From Proteles cristata cristata (Eukaryota > Chordata > Mammalia > Carnivora > Hyaenidae), in NCBI GenBank assembly GCA_017311185.1, contig JAESUZ010004534.1, positions 2,689,501 to 2,753,500 on the forward strand: a stretch of 64,000 nucleotides of DNA. Reading direction: 5' to 3'. The notes beneath the pieces are model-generated. The model searched no databases. It saw nothing but the letters and a program-made list of their open reading frames with translations, and had not been told where the DNA came from. This document shows positions 1 to 11,049 of this stretch, one piece after another (the first letter of the stretch is position 1; the number at the start of each line of letters is the position of its first letter). The position numbers and the translations under genes were made by a program.

Positions 1-1299
1 TCTGGGCTTTCTATTATGTTCTCTTGATCTATGTTTCAGTTTATGCTAATACCATACTGTTTTGATTACAATAACTTTGCAATACAGATTGAAATCAAGG
101 AGTGTGAGGTCTCCAGCTTTGTTCTTTCTCAAGACTGCTTTGGCTATTTGAGGTCTTATGATTCCATACAAATTTTAGGATTATTTGTTTGATTTCAGTG
201 AAAAATGTCATTAGCAATTTGATAAGGATTATATTCAATTGGTAGACTGCTTTGAACAATATGGACATTTTAACAATATTAAATCTTCCAATCCAAATGC
301 ATGGAGTAACTTTCTATTTATTTGTGTCTTCTTAAATTTCATTCATCAGAGGCTCATAATATTTGGTAAACAGGTTTTAAAAGTTTTGGGTAGTCTTTAA
401 GCTTTTCTATATATAAAATCATATTATCTGTAATTAGTAACAGTTTTAGTTCATCCTTTCCAATTTAGGTGCCTTTTATTTCTTTTTCCTACCTAATTGC
501 TCTGGCTAGGAGTTCGAATACTATGTGGAATAAAAGTGGTGAGAGTGGGATCTCTGTCTTGCTTCTGTTTTTAATGAAAAAGCTTTTAGCTTTTCACTGT
601 TGAGTATATACTACATGTGAATTTGTTATATATGGCTTTTTTCTGTTGAGGTACATTTCATCTCTACTCACTGTGTTGACAGTTTTTTTATATGCAAAAT
701 TTTGTCAAATGCTTTTACTGCACCTGCTGAGTTGATCATATGCATTCATCCTTCATTTTGTTAATGTAGTATATCATGTTAATTGATTTGTGAATCCTTA
801 CATCTCTGGAATAATCCTATTTGACTATGGCATATGAATCTTTAAATGTATTGTTGAATTCAGTTTGCTAATATTTTGTTGAGAATTTTTGCACTTATGT
901 TCATCAGTGATACTGACTTGTAATTTTCCTTTTTTTTCTGGTATCCTAATTTGGTTTTGGTATCAAAATAATGTTGGCCTCACAAGATGAATTTGGATGT
1001 ATTATTTCCTCCTCTTCAATTTTTGGAAGAATTTGAGAAAAACAGATATTAAAATCTTTAAATGTTTGATAAAGTTCACCAATGAGCCTGGACTTTTGTT
1101 TGTTGGTATGTTTTTGATTACTAATTTCATCTCATAACTGGTAATCAATCTATTTAGATTTTTTATTTCTTCATCATTAAGTCTTTAAAAATTGAATGTT
1201 TCTGGAAATTTATCTATTCTAGCTGTCCAAACTGTTGGCATATAACTGTTAATAGTAGTCTCTTATGATCCTTCATATTTCTTTTGTATCAGTTGTAAC
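1..1299 (-). mobile_element. Old L1 fragment, ORF2 reverse-transcriptase region, minus strand
   Basis: The plus strand reads as the complement of L1 ORF2 from the region just before the RT core to near the C-terminal third. Antisense landmarks are the stretches around 30-60, 690-780 (the 'tttgtcaaatgctttt' block) and 1000-1110 ('ttttggtatcaaaataatg', 'cctggacttttgtttgttgg'). No long frame survives, so this is a dead, old copy. It runs off the left edge, where its 3' end must lie. It ends at 1299 ('gttgtaac'), next to an inverted piece of the same ORF2. Confidence 0.9.
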
Positions 1300-1317
1300 A
1301 TATATATATATCTATAT

Positions 1318-2004
1318 ACCTAAAAGCAGCAGAATACATATTCTTCTTAAGTGCACATGGAACATTCTCCAAGATAGATCAAATATTAGGCCACAAAACA
1401 AGTCTTAATAAATTTAAGGAGGTTAATATCATATCAAGCATCTTTTCTGAACACAGTAGTATGAGACTAGAAATCAATTACAGGAAGAATACTGAGAAAT
1501 CACAAAAAAGTGGAGATTAAACAGCATGCTACTGAACAACTAATGGGTCAACTGAAATCAAAAGAGAAATTAAAAAAAAAATACTTGCCTGGCAGGGGAG
1601 ATACCATGATCAAAAAGAGAAATAAAAAAATACCTTGAGATAAATGCAAATTGAAATACAACATACCAAAATCTCTGGGTTGCAGCAAAAACAGTTCTAA
1701 CAGGGGAGTTTATCACAATAAAGGCTGACTTCAAGACAGAAGAAAAATCTCAAATACAAAATCCACCTTTACACCTAAAGGAACTAGAAAAAAGAAGAAC
1801 AAAGTCCAAAGTTAGTAGAAGGAAAGAAATAATAAAGATCAGAGCTGAAATAAATGAAATAGAGACTAAAAAGACAGTAGAAAAGTTCAATGAAACTAAG
1901 AGCTCATTCTTTGAAAAGATAAATAAAACTGACAAATCTTTACTGAGACTCATTAAGAAAAAAAGAGAGCATTCAAATAAGATCGGAAATGAAAGAGAAA
2001 TTAC
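1318..2004 (+). mobile_element. Inverted L1 ORF2 segment (endonuclease end to pre-RT), plus strand
   Basis: This is sense-strand L1 ORF2. It starts at the 'agcagaatacatattctt..agtgcacatgg' block of the endonuclease and runs through 'gagctgaaataaatgaaatagag' and 'tttgaaaagataaataaaac' to 'gaaagagaaattac' at 2004. Its end meets, in element coordinates, the start of the antisense piece at 1-1299: both stop at the same 'ttac-aac' point of ORF2. A short TA-rich spacer (1300-1317) lies between them. Opposite orientation with contiguous element coordinates is the layout of a twin-primed L1 insertion. Confidence 0.85.
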
Positions 2005-2038
2005 CTTCATACTAGCTTTATAAGTGATTCGTTCCATA

Positions 2039-2079
2039 TTTTTACTGTATATTTTTACTGTATATATCTTTACTGTATA
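2039..2079. repeat. Short tandem repeat, three units of about 13-15 bp
   Basis: Three imperfect units of the type TTTTTACTGTATA lie at 2039-2051, 2052-2066 and 2067-2079. They sit just outside the inverted L1 segment, where the older L1 sequence to the right begins. Confidence 0.8.
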
Positions 2080-2489
2080 TTTACCTTTACTAGTGAGACT
2101 TTTACTTTTGTATGTTTTCTTGTTACTAATTAGTTTCTTTTCAGCCTAAACAAGCACCTTTTATATTCATGTAAGGGCATTTAGTGGTGATAAACTCCTT
2201 TAACTTGTGCTTGTCTGGAAAACTCTTTATCTCTCCTTCAATTCTGAATGACAACCTTGTAGGTTAGAGTTTTCTTGGTTGGAAGTTTCCATTCGTCAAC
2301 CAACTTTGAATATATCCAGTCACACCATTCTGGCCAGCAAAGTTTCTGCTGAGAAATTTTCTCATAGTCTTATGGGAGTTCCCTTGTACATAATAAGTTG
2401 TTTTCTCTTGCTGCATTGAAGATTGTATCTTTAACTTTTGACATTTTAATTATAGTGCATCTTGGTGTCATTCCCTTTGAGTTCATCTT

Positions 2490-3487
2490 TTTTTTTATTT
2501 AAAGTATAGTTGACACATAATGTTACATTAGTTTCATGTGCACAATACAGTGATTTGACAAGTCTATACATTATGCTATGCTTACCACAAGTGTAGCTTC
2601 CATCTGTCATCGCACAACATTATTACAGTACCGTTGATTATAATCCCTATGTGGCACATTATTTTCTCTATACTTATTCATTTCAAAACTGGAGGCCTAC
2701 ATCTCCTACTCTCCATCCCCCATTTTCCTATCCCCTAATTCCCACCCCTCTGAAAATCATCAGTTTTTTTCTCTATTTACAGATGGGTCTGTTTCTGTTT
2801 TTGCTTATTTGTTTTGTTTTGTTTTTTAGATTCAATAAATAAGTAAAATCATATGGTATTTGTCTTTCTCTGATATATTTCAGTTAACATAATACTTTTT
2901 AGGTGCATCCATGTTGTTGCAAATAACAAGAGCTCAACCTTTTATATGGCTGAGTAATATTCCATTATATACACCACATCTCCTTTATCCATGCATCCAT
3001 CATCTATGGACACTTAGGTTGCTTCCATATCTTGGTTATTGTAAATAATGTCTCAATAAACATAGGAGTGCATATATCTTTTCAAATTAGTGGCTTAATT
3101 TTGTTTCAGTAAATACCCAGTAGTGGAATTACTGGATTATATGGTATTTGTATTTTTAATTTTTTGAGAGACTTCCACACTGTTTTACACAGTGGCTGCA
3201 GCATACAGTTTCCTTTTTCTCTATATTCCCATCAACACTTGTTATTTCTTATGTTTTTGTCTCCAGCCATTGTGACAGTCGTAGGTGATATTTCATTGTG
3301 GTTTTGATTTGCATTTCCCTGATGATTAGTGATGTTAAACATCTTTTCATGTGTCTGTTGGCCATTTGTATGTCTTTGGAAAAACATCTATTCAGGTCCT
3401 CTGCTCACATTTTAATCAGATTATTTGTTTATTGTTGTTGTTGAATTGTATAAGTTCTTTATGTATTTTGGATATTAACTCTTATGG
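2490..3487 (-). mobile_element. Nested, 5'-truncated L1 3' end, minus strand
   Basis: A poly-T run at 2488-2496 is followed by the antisense of an old L1 3' UTR ('agttgacacataatgttacattag') and the ORF2 C-terminal region ('tgagtaatattccattatat', 'caataaacataggagtgcatatatc', 'aaatacccagtagtggaattac'). The outer L1 reads 'gttcatctt' (2481-2489) before it and 'gttcacctt' (3488-3496) after it. That is an 8 of 9 match expected of a target-site duplication, and the outer element's sequence is continuous once the insert is removed. Confidence 0.9.
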
Positions 3488-5067
3488 GTTCACCTTATTT
3501 GGAGCTCTCTAGGCATCCTGAATCTGGATGCCTTATTCCCCAGATTAGGTAAATTTTCAGGCATTATTTTTTTTAATACACTTATCCCTTTCTCTCTGAT
3601 TTCTCCTTATGGGACCCCTGTAATGCGAATGTTATTCCACTTGATGTTGTCCTACCAGTTGCTTAAGCTAGCTTCACTTTTTAAATTCTTTTTTTCTTTC
3701 TGCTGTTTTGTTTGGTTAAGTTCTACTGTTCTAGATCACTAATCCTTTCTTTTGTTCCATCTAGTTTTCTGTTGAAATCTTCTAGTATATTTTTCATCTC
3801 TGTGACTTCTGTTTGGTATTTTCTTCTATTTTCTACCTCTTTGTGAAGTTCTCATTGTGTTAATCCACTCTTCTCCTAAGTCCAATAAGCTTTGAGCTCA
3901 TTACATATCTCTATTTCACTAAGGTTTTTTTCCTAGTATTTTATCTTGTTCTTTCATATGGAACAGATTCTTTTGTTTCTTCATTTTACTTGACTCTGTG
4001 TTTTTCTCCTATATATTAGGCAAAACTGCTTGCTTTCCCCTGAAGAAGTGGTCCTGTGTAGGAGATAAACTTTATCATTGAAATGTGCCCTAGCTCTTGG
4101 TTGTCTCTTAAACCTTTCAACTGTCTAAGCAGCCTGATTTACTCTTGATGGGTCCCAGTTATTGATAGGTCTCAATTGTATGCCAAGATCTGTGAATGTT
4201 TCAGAGGGAGGAGGATTTCAGTCAGCACCTAGATTCAGGCTGACTGGAAGATAGTCCCCTAGGCAGCCACTTTGAATGTATGCAAATATATACTGTTTGG
4301 TGGAACAGCAATTGTAGATCCTACTGGACTCCAGTCCAGAGAGTCGGGAGGTGTCCCTTTGGCAACAGTTGTAAAAACTGGGAGTTTTGGTGAGACCACA
4401 AGGGCAGTGCTGAGTAGGCACACCTACTGGTGCTTAGCAGGTTAGAAGAGTGCAAAAATGACTTCTGCTAATGCTGGCATTAGCAAGGTAGAGAGGAAAA
4501 GTAAAATATTATGCCCACCAGTGACTCTGTCCCTGAAGAGAATTCCAACAGGCTCCTGCTCCTCTGGTAGACATTTTAAGATTAAAAAATAAATCTCATT
4601 CACATGTGGTCTAGATGCTTTTCAAACTGCTGCTTTTGTACTGGGTCCCAGGGCTAGTGAGTCCATACGTGAGCCCTTTATAAGAGAAATCTCCATTCAC
4701 CCACAGTTCTATGCTTCCCTGGGTTTCAGTTTGGGGGGCTTGTCCCTCTATGTCGGTCCCAAGGGTTGAGGTGCCTGATGTGGTGCAGAAACATCTCTTT
4801 CCTCATGGAGAAGCCCCATATTTGTGATATCACTCCCAATTGTGGGTTTCCACAATAGGGGTTGGGGGGTTAGTTGGTGAGACTTCATCTTTGCCTCTCT
4901 AATCACCTTTATGTTGTTCTTTCATTCTTTGTTGTGGAGAAACTATTCAACTAATTTTCAAGCCTCTTTCAGAGGGAACTGTTCTAAATGTAGTTGTAGA
5001 TTTGCTCTGTCCATAGGAAGAGGTGAGTTCAGAATCTTCCTATGGTGTCATTTTGAACCACCTCCTA

Positions 5068-5479
5068 ATTAATTCTTAATTACTCATGTTCTCCTTTTCT
5101 CTTAGGTTTGGGTCCCTGTCTCTGTGAGTAACAACCAAGGCCTTCCCTGCTGTAGCCATCCCACAGATGCTGGTTGATCTCCAACTGGTACTCACATAAG
5201 ATAAGCTGTGCTAAGCTCAACTGCATGGAAATAATTTCAATATACCAAGACATGCTGCTGTGCTGTTTCCTGGTTTTGCCCCTGGGATTCTTGCCATTCA
5301 TGACGCTGTGGTCATTTTTGGTTTTGAAGCTCCTCTGACTAGAAAGTGAGTAATTCTTATCATCCTCATTTTTGTACTACCCTCCGTTATGATCTGTTAG
5401 AGAAATTTTAAATATAGCTCTTTTTTTTCACAATTACTCCTTTTTCTCTAAGGTTCAAATACAAACCTAAAACAGTCTT
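5068..5479. other. Unassigned sequence between the L1 5' end and LTR pair
   Basis: I recognise no repeat or gene. A 37-codon plus-strand frame at 5225-5338 is hydrophobic with G/C-rich third positions. It has no partner exon, signal or known family behind it, and I treat it as chance. Confidence 0.4.
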
Positions 5480-5826
5480 TATTATAGAGTGAATGTTTGT
5501 GTCCCCTCAAAATTCATGTGCTGAAATATTAACCCCCAATGTCACAGTATTAGGAAGTGAGGCCTTTGGGAAGTGATTAGATCATGAAGGAGGATTTCTC
5601 GTAAATGGGATGAGTGCTTTTATAAAAGATGCCCCAGAGAATCCTCTCACGTCTTCTGTCACGTGAGGACACAGCAGGAAGACTGCCATATAAGACCAAG
5701 AAGCAGGCCCTCATAAGACACAGAATCTGCTGACACCTTGATCTTGGAACTCTCAAAAGTAAGTGTTTGATGTTTAAGCCACTTAGTCCATGGTATTTTT
5801 GTTATAGTAGCATGAACAGACTAAGA
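5480..5826 (+). mobile_element. ERVL-MaLR LTR (MLT1-like), plus strand
   Basis: The sequence follows the MLT1 LTR plan: 'gtgaatgtttgtgtcccctc', 'aattcatgtgctgaaat', 'gaggcctttgggaagtgattag', 'cttttataaaagatgcccc', 'gtgaggacacagcaggaag', 'ccttgatcttggaactctc', and a 3' end 'ggtatttttgttatagtagc...cagactaag'. It is a solitary LTR with no coding part. The usual TATA-like 'ttataaaag' is still readable. Confidence 0.85.
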
Positions 5827-6188
5827 GGGCCCTGAATGAGTATGCCGGGGCTGCCATAACAAAATGTCACTGACTGGGTGGCTTAAACAACAGAAATATA
5901 TTTTTTTACAGTTTTGCAGTAGAAAAATATAAGTAGGGTTGGTTTCTGGTGAGATATCTCTCTTCAATTAGAGAAGTGTGTCCTTACTGTGTCCTCAAAT
6001 GGTCTCTTCTCTGTGTCCAAGCAGTTCTGTAAGGACAGCAGTACTATGGGATTAGGATCCCACCCATATGACCTTATTTACCCTGAATTACCTTATTAAA
6101 GGCCCTATCTCTAAAGATGACATTTTGAAGGTTAGGGCTCCAACATATGAATGAGGGTGGGGAAGGCACACAATTCAGTTGATAACAA
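5827..6188 (-). mobile_element. ERVL-MaLR LTR (MLT1-like), minus strand
   Basis: This starts with the complement of an MLT1 3' end ('ccataacaaaatgtcactgac', 'ggtggcttaaacaacagaaat') and proceeds through 'ggtttctggtgaga', 'gtgtcctcaaatggtctcttctctgtg' and 'aaaggccctatctctaaagatgaca' to 'caattcagttgataac'. It abuts the plus-strand LTR head to head at about 5826, so the two make an inverted pair. It is too diverged for the pair to be perfectly palindromic. Confidence 0.8.
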
Positions 6189-7012
6189 GGCTGGACTAAT
6201 ATCAGAGAATGGGTCATACATAAAACTTTCCATCCTTTCAAATGATCAAAAAACTATTCTTACACCCAACTTCTACTCTCTCAATTTCCTTTCCTTTAGG
6301 ATGACTTGTCTCCTTTAACGGTTCCTTGCTCTTAATTTGATAAAAGACCTTTGATAAATGAAGAACACGATTCCTTATTCCCAATTTAATAAACTGGCTT
6401 CTGTAGTGCAACTCTATCCATACCCATATACGCCTAGAAATGTATGAATCAGTTTGATCTTCCTGCCTCCACTCCCACACACATATTTTTCCTTTCAGTA
6501 TCAGAAAGATAAATACCCAAAGTGATGATGATACAGAGTCTCTCTCTGGCTCCTGCCTACCTTCCACATGCTACAGAAAATGAGGGCTTCATAAAGAATC
6601 ATTGAAATTTTAGGTGCTTATTTATCACATGGCCTAAAAAGATTAGTAACTCACTATCCAATGTCTAATTTACTACAGAAAAGCAGTTTAGGCCATAGGA
6701 AAAATGAAATGTGTCAACTGCCAATCCCTCTGATAACATAAAAGTTATTTTTCTCTAGTAGCTATTTGGCTTTTAAATTAAAAGAGCTTACAGCACAAAA
6801 GGGAAAGATGTAGCTTACATATGTATAAATTTGTGTCTGATCCCATTAACTGAGGAGCTTAGAGTCTGGTGCTAATGAGGAAAAATGCAGAACTTTAATC
6901 CTCAGAGATCAGTTATATTCACACCATGAAAAGTTTTGTTTCCTAGCTTACTACCTTGTTTTCACATAAACCTCTGTTACTGGTCATAGAAGGGACTAAG
7001 TGAAAATGGCAA
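6189..7012. other. Unassigned sequence
   Basis: AT-rich, with no recognisable repeat or gene. A 109-codon minus-strand frame (6238-6567) has no protein-like pattern. Confidence 0.4.
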
Positions 7013-7115
7013 TTTACTCAGCAATCATTAATTGTGCTTTTCCTGTGTCCCAAGCCCTCTACTATATAGTGGGGATTCAAATATAACCCCTACCCTCAAG
7101 AGTCTTGCCACCTAG
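7013..7115 (+). mobile_element. Ancient mammalian repeat relic
   Basis: The block 'cctgtgtcccaagccctctactatatagtggggattcaaatataacccctaccctcaag' follows a common old mammalian repeat ('tatgtgccaggcactgtgctagg...ctggggatacaaa...cctgccctcaagga'). I do not assert which family. Related relics occur at 26220-26500, 33595-33715 and 42860-43015. Confidence 0.5.
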
Positions 7116-7149
7116 GGAATATTCACTTACATTTATTACCATTTACTGA

Positions 7150-7375
7150 AAAACAATCATATTACTTACGTGTTTTATCTTAAACATGATATATTTATGT
7201 TTAGCAAACACTGTTATATAATTATCTCACTTCATACTCCCAGTACTCATTAGTAGATGTCATTACCCTAATTGGAAGACAAAAAACTAAGCATTAAAAA
7301 GTTTAAGTGAATTACCCAAGGTCACACAGCAAGTGCATAAACTCATGGCTTCTCTTAAACTCAGATAACTATGTA
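7150..7375 (+). mobile_element. MIR SINE relic, plus strand
   Basis: The MIR body is recognisable in 'ataattatctcacttcatactcccagtactcattagtagatgtcattaccctaattggaagac' and 'agtgaattacccaaggtcacacagcaagtgcataa'. The second block is the conserved MIR core followed by its downstream segment. Confidence 0.85.
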
Positions 7376-8016
7376 TCATCAAAAAATTCATAAATCCTTG
7401 ACTAATTTATCTTCAGAATGGCCTTCTATGGTTTTATGTAACTATATATTTTTATTTATAATTTTATATATTACAATTATCTGCCAACGTCAAGGGGAAC
7501 ATTCTTGATGAGAAAGCTTCTGGTGACTTCAGCAATGACAAAGAAACAGAAACCTAATGCTGTAGCTTAAATAAAATCAATTTACAATCAGTTTACCCAT
7601 TTTAAGTTGATTCTAAATAAAAGAATCTAAATATTCACAAAAGTTGATTTTGGGATCCTGGGTTATATCATAATGTTTCAGCATAATCCCAAAAGACATT
7701 TTGAAAGTAAAAGTATCTTTTCCCTCTTCTTATGCTAGTGTGCAAAGTTCAGCTCTAATAATTAATTTTTAGTTTCGCATCAAGTGACACATGGAGAAAT
7801 TTCTACCCTTTGTTAAAGCCATACATGTCAAAATGTTTGCTGCAAATTTGATGATGAAAATTATATTTGCATAGTGCTGTCTTATTTCTCATTTCACACA
7901 AGACTTTGACTCCAGGGAAGGAGTTCACAGAGACCTTGTGAAACTAGCCCAGGTACACAGGCAGCTTACTGGAAATTATTAGTTATGCCAAGTGCATCTA
8001 GCTGCCAGTCAGCAGA
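7376..8016. other. Unassigned sequence
   Basis: AT-rich single-copy-looking DNA, with no gene or repeat recognised. Confidence 0.4.
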
Positions 8017-8206
8017 CCTTAAGGCAGAGGTCTCACACTTGCACACATACTGGAATCACCTGGGAAGCTTTAAAAATTCTGATACCAGGTCTCACCCTTC
8101 CCAACACACCCCAGAATTCTGATTTAATTGGTCTGGAGTGCAGTCAGTTTTATGGAATTTTTGAAAGCTCTCCATGGTTTGGAAGGTACAGTGATGCTTG
8201 AAAATC
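8017..8206. mobile_element. MER5A-like nonautonomous hAT transposon
   Basis: 'cagaggtctcacac' starts it, followed by 'tggaatcacctgggaagctttaaaaattctgat', 'ccccagaattctgatttaattggtctgg' and a tail 'gatgcttgaaaatcattaa'. Near-mirror arms around the 'ctgatttaattggtct' centre are typical of MER5A elements (hAT-Charlie), which lack a transposase. Confidence 0.8.
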
Positions 8207-8787
8207 ATTAACTTGAGACAGTCAAAGAATGGTTCCTATGTTAGAGTAGACAGTTATCAGGTATATAGGCATGAGCAAGAGGGGAGAAAGAGGATGATAG
8301 ATGGATAACTGCTAGGAGCCACCAGGTCTGCATGCAATGACTTCTCTATTTCCTTTAGATCAGCCCCTTTTTGTGGTTTAATACAAGTAATAAGCAGAAG
8401 ATACCAGATACAGGGACTTCTCCAACCTTAGAGCATGCACACTTAAGAAAGACCTTCTTCCTTAGTAACCTCAGGCTATTACAATATAATTATAATACAT
8501 TTTCATTATGGTTTGGGTCCCACCCCCACCCCATGGGTTGTGCTTGTGTGCTCATGGGAAAATAGCTAACACCAACTTGGGCAAAAGGCTGGAGCGAAGG
8601 AAACCAAAGCAGATATAAGTGTAGAGCAATAATAACAAGATGAGAGGGAGAAAACCAAAAAAACACCTATATAAAATAACACAATGAGAAACTCAGTGAA
8701 CTACTACCCACCCTTGGGACAGCCCATGCATCTGTCTCTTGAGTATACTGTTGTGTTTTGCTAAATAAAAAAATTAAAAAAGAATTA
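8207..8787. other. Unassigned sequence
   Basis: No gene or repeat recognised. The A-rich run before 8788 leads into a SINE head. Confidence 0.4.
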
Positions 8788-9003
8788 GGTGCCTGGATGA
8801 CTTTAATTGTTAAGTGTAGAACTCTTGATTTAAGCTCAGGTCACAATCTTATGGTTGGTGAGTTGTAGCCCCCTGTGTGACTCTGCGCTGACAGCATGGA
8901 AACTGCTTAGGGATTTTCTCTTTCCCTCTCTCTCTCTGAGCCTCCCTAGCTTGCTTGCACATGCACTCTCTCAAAATAAATAAATAAACATTAAAAAAAA
9001 AAA
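8788..9003 (+). mobile_element. CAN-SINE (tRNA-Lys-derived), plus strand, diverged
   Basis: The head is 'ggtgcctggatgactttaattg', followed by 'aagctcaggtcacaatcttatgg', the body 'gtgtgactctgcgctgacagcatgg', a CT-rich tract, and the tail 'caaaataaataaataaacatt' with poly-A. The A and B boxes are mutated ('gttgtagcc' in place of 'gttcgagcc'), so it is an older copy. CAN-SINEs are copied from Pol III transcripts by the L1 machinery. Confidence 0.93.
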
Positions 9004-9114
9004 GTTTGTTACTTTAACTCTCTATCGAGTCTCTCGACTGAATTCTTTCCTTGGAGAAGAAAGGACTAAGGACTTCCACAACCCACCACCCAGTACCACC
9101 TAGACACCCACACA

Positions 9115-9216
9115 CACTGTGAGCTTGTTAGAAATGTGAATCTGGAGCCCCACTCAAAACCTACAGAATCAGAATTCTGGAAGCAGACCCAAAGTAAAGT
9201 TTGGGAACTATAGTCC
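9115..9216 (+). mobile_element. MER20-like hAT fragment
   Basis: 'gagcttgttagaaatgtgaatctggagccccactcaaaacctacagaatcagaattctgg' followed by 'aagtttgggaactatag' matches the MER20 body and 3' end. The 5' part is missing. Confidence 0.65.
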
Positions 9217-9272
9217 TTAAGGGAAAAGAAGAGGATATTAAGAAGTTGTTATAGATACTGTCAAGATCAAAT

Positions 9273-9480
9273 TTATTTTTTAAAATTTATTTCTGAGAGA
9301 GAGAAAGAGAGAGAGAGACAGCGTGAGCAGGGGAGGGTCACAGAGAGAGGGAGACACAGAATCCTAGGCTCCGAGCTAGCTGTCAGCATAGAGCTCGACC
9401 TGGGGCTTGAACCCACGAACCATGAGATCATGACCTGAGCCGAAGCCGGACGTTTAACCAACTGAGCCACCCAGGTGCCC
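9273..9480 (-). mobile_element. CAN-SINE, minus strand
   Basis: Near full length, with 'tttctgagagaga' tail side, a 'ggcttgaacccacgaacc' B-box region and the head 'gagccacccaggtgccc'. Imperfect target duplication: 'caagatcaaat' (9262-9272) and 'caagaccaaat' (9481-9491). Diagnostic bases 'gacctgagccgaag' put it in the older of the two SINE groups seen here. Confidence 0.95.
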
Positions 9481-9491
9481 CAAGACCAAAT

Positions 9492-10466
9492 ATTTTTAAA
9501 TAAATAGTAAATTCTAAAGAATCTTAGGGATTTGAGAAGAGTAACTGTTTGGGGTAAATATTATCTTATTTGCCATCCCTTTGATATAAGCAACATTCTG
9601 AAAAAGAAGTTCCCTTGCCTTCATCTCTTTCCATTTCAAGTGCCATAGGAAAACAGAACCTAGGTACTGGAAGAGAAGCCCTGGAAACCACTGGTGAGAA
9701 AATCGACCTTTACTGAATGTCTGTAAGAAACAGTGTCACTGCACACTTGTGAATAGATGTCTATATGTTACCATACCCACAATTTTATTCTGTTAACATT
9801 TTTGGCCAGTAACTGAAACGGCTTCCTCAAACAGAAAGGAAGTGGATACCACAGGAATAATAATTGTCTTGCTACATTCACCTTAGGTTGTAAGTATGAA
9901 TTTTCTTGAATGTTTCAAAACAAATACTACAAAAGATTTTGATTTTTTTTTTTTCTATTGGGTGGTGCCTTATTTATGGTCTCTTGACCCGAACTACTTG
10001 CTTTCCTCAGACACCGTTTATCAAGCAATTACATCACAATAAATACAAAAAGCCCTTATAGCCATGGAACCTTTTGCTGATTCTCTCAAGTTAAAGAGTT
10101 CTGTTACCTAATGAAAGGAAGCCTTTTTAATTATTCTGAATTTTCCCCCTTTGTTGAAAGAAAAATCGAAGAAAAAGAAAAAGGAAATCCCTATATTTGC
10201 ATTATGCCAGGCCTCAAGGTGAAAACTCTGCCTATATTTTTGTCTAAATATATATTTCTTTGCCAGGAAATGTCTGAGGGATTAAGAACCCTTCTCATCA
10301 CAGAGCTATCTGCTATTGTTTCCATCCATTTGCGGTCAGTACGTTCTTAGCCGCTCCTCAAAAGGATCAAACAATTCAGCTCTCTCAGAGACTTTCTTTA
10401 AAGAGCTTGGTCTTTCCAAAACTTCAAAGAATATAAAACAAAACTTTTAAAGGGTGCATTTAAACA
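9492..10466. other. Unassigned sequence
   Basis: No repeat recognised over almost 1 kb. Open frames (for example 10111-10350, plus) lack any protein-like pattern. Such repeat-free stretches are where conserved non-coding DNA would be sought, but conservation cannot be judged here. Confidence 0.4.
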
Positions 10467-10481
10467 GAAGATGACATTTTA

Positions 10482-10701
10482 TTTTATTCTTAAATTTTTT
10501 TAATGTTTTATTTATTTCTGAGAGAGAGACAGCGTGAGCAGGGGAGGGTCAGAGAGAGAGGGAGACACAGAATCTGAAACAGCCTCCAGGCTCTGAGCTA
10601 GTTGTCAGCACAGAGCCCAAGACAGGGGCTCGAACCCACGAACCGTGAAATCATGACCTGAGCCAAAGTCGGACACAACTGACTGAGCCACCCAGGAGTC
10701 T
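10482..10701 (-). mobile_element. CAN-SINE, minus strand, with perfect 15-bp target duplication
   Basis: A complete copy flanked by identical 'gaagatgacatttta' at 10467-10481 and 10702-10716. The B-box side reads 'ggggctcgaacccacgaacc'. The exact duplication suggests a fairly recent insertion. Confidence 0.96.
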
Positions 10702-10716
10702 GAAGATGACATTTTA

Positions 10717-11049
10717 AAACTCATTTCACTGGCTTCCAGTCCCAGAATATAGTTAGGTGAAGTAACACAGAATAACTCTGCCCCTAAGATCAGAGAGGAA
10801 TGCTAGACTTAAGGAAATAGTGATAATGAATATTTTACGTACATAGCTGAGCTGAAAGAGAAGAGCGATCTTTAACTCTTGTTTCTTTTTTCTCCGAGCC
10901 CACATCCAACCCTCCAGGAAACTGTGCTGCATGTACCTTCTTACCACTTCTTCAGCTGCTATTCTGGTTAGTTTCATCACCTTGTTCCCAGATTGCTTTA
11001 GTACCCTCACAACACATCTCCCTATGTTTACCCTTGACTGCTATAATCT
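10717..11049. other. Unassigned sequence
   Basis: No gene or repeat recognised. Confidence 0.4.

Larger units (their letters stand above)
2010..5067 (-). mobile_element. 5' part of an old L1 (L1M type), minus strand, interrupted
   Basis: Read on the minus strand, the element begins at 5067 with a block like the L1M 5' terminus ('ggaggtggttcaaaatg' then 'aggaagattctgaactcac'). It continues through the old L1 5' UTR toward 2010. Landmarks on the plus strand are 'ctttatctctccttcaattctgaatgacaaccttg' near 2221-2256 and 'ccctgtaatgcgaatgtt' near 3616. A second L1 piece (2490-3487) splits it. ORF1 and the start of ORF2 are missing before the next L1 piece on the left, so it may be a separate insertion or a rearranged part of the same old element. 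Confidence 0.75.

Noticed and set aside
5225..5338. A 37-residue hydrophobic plus-strand frame with G/C-rich third positions.
   Set aside because: Too short, no splice or promoter context and no family likeness. It sits between an L1 end and an LTR.
6238..6567. 109-codon minus-strand frame.
   Set aside because: AT-rich codons, no domain, no signals around it.
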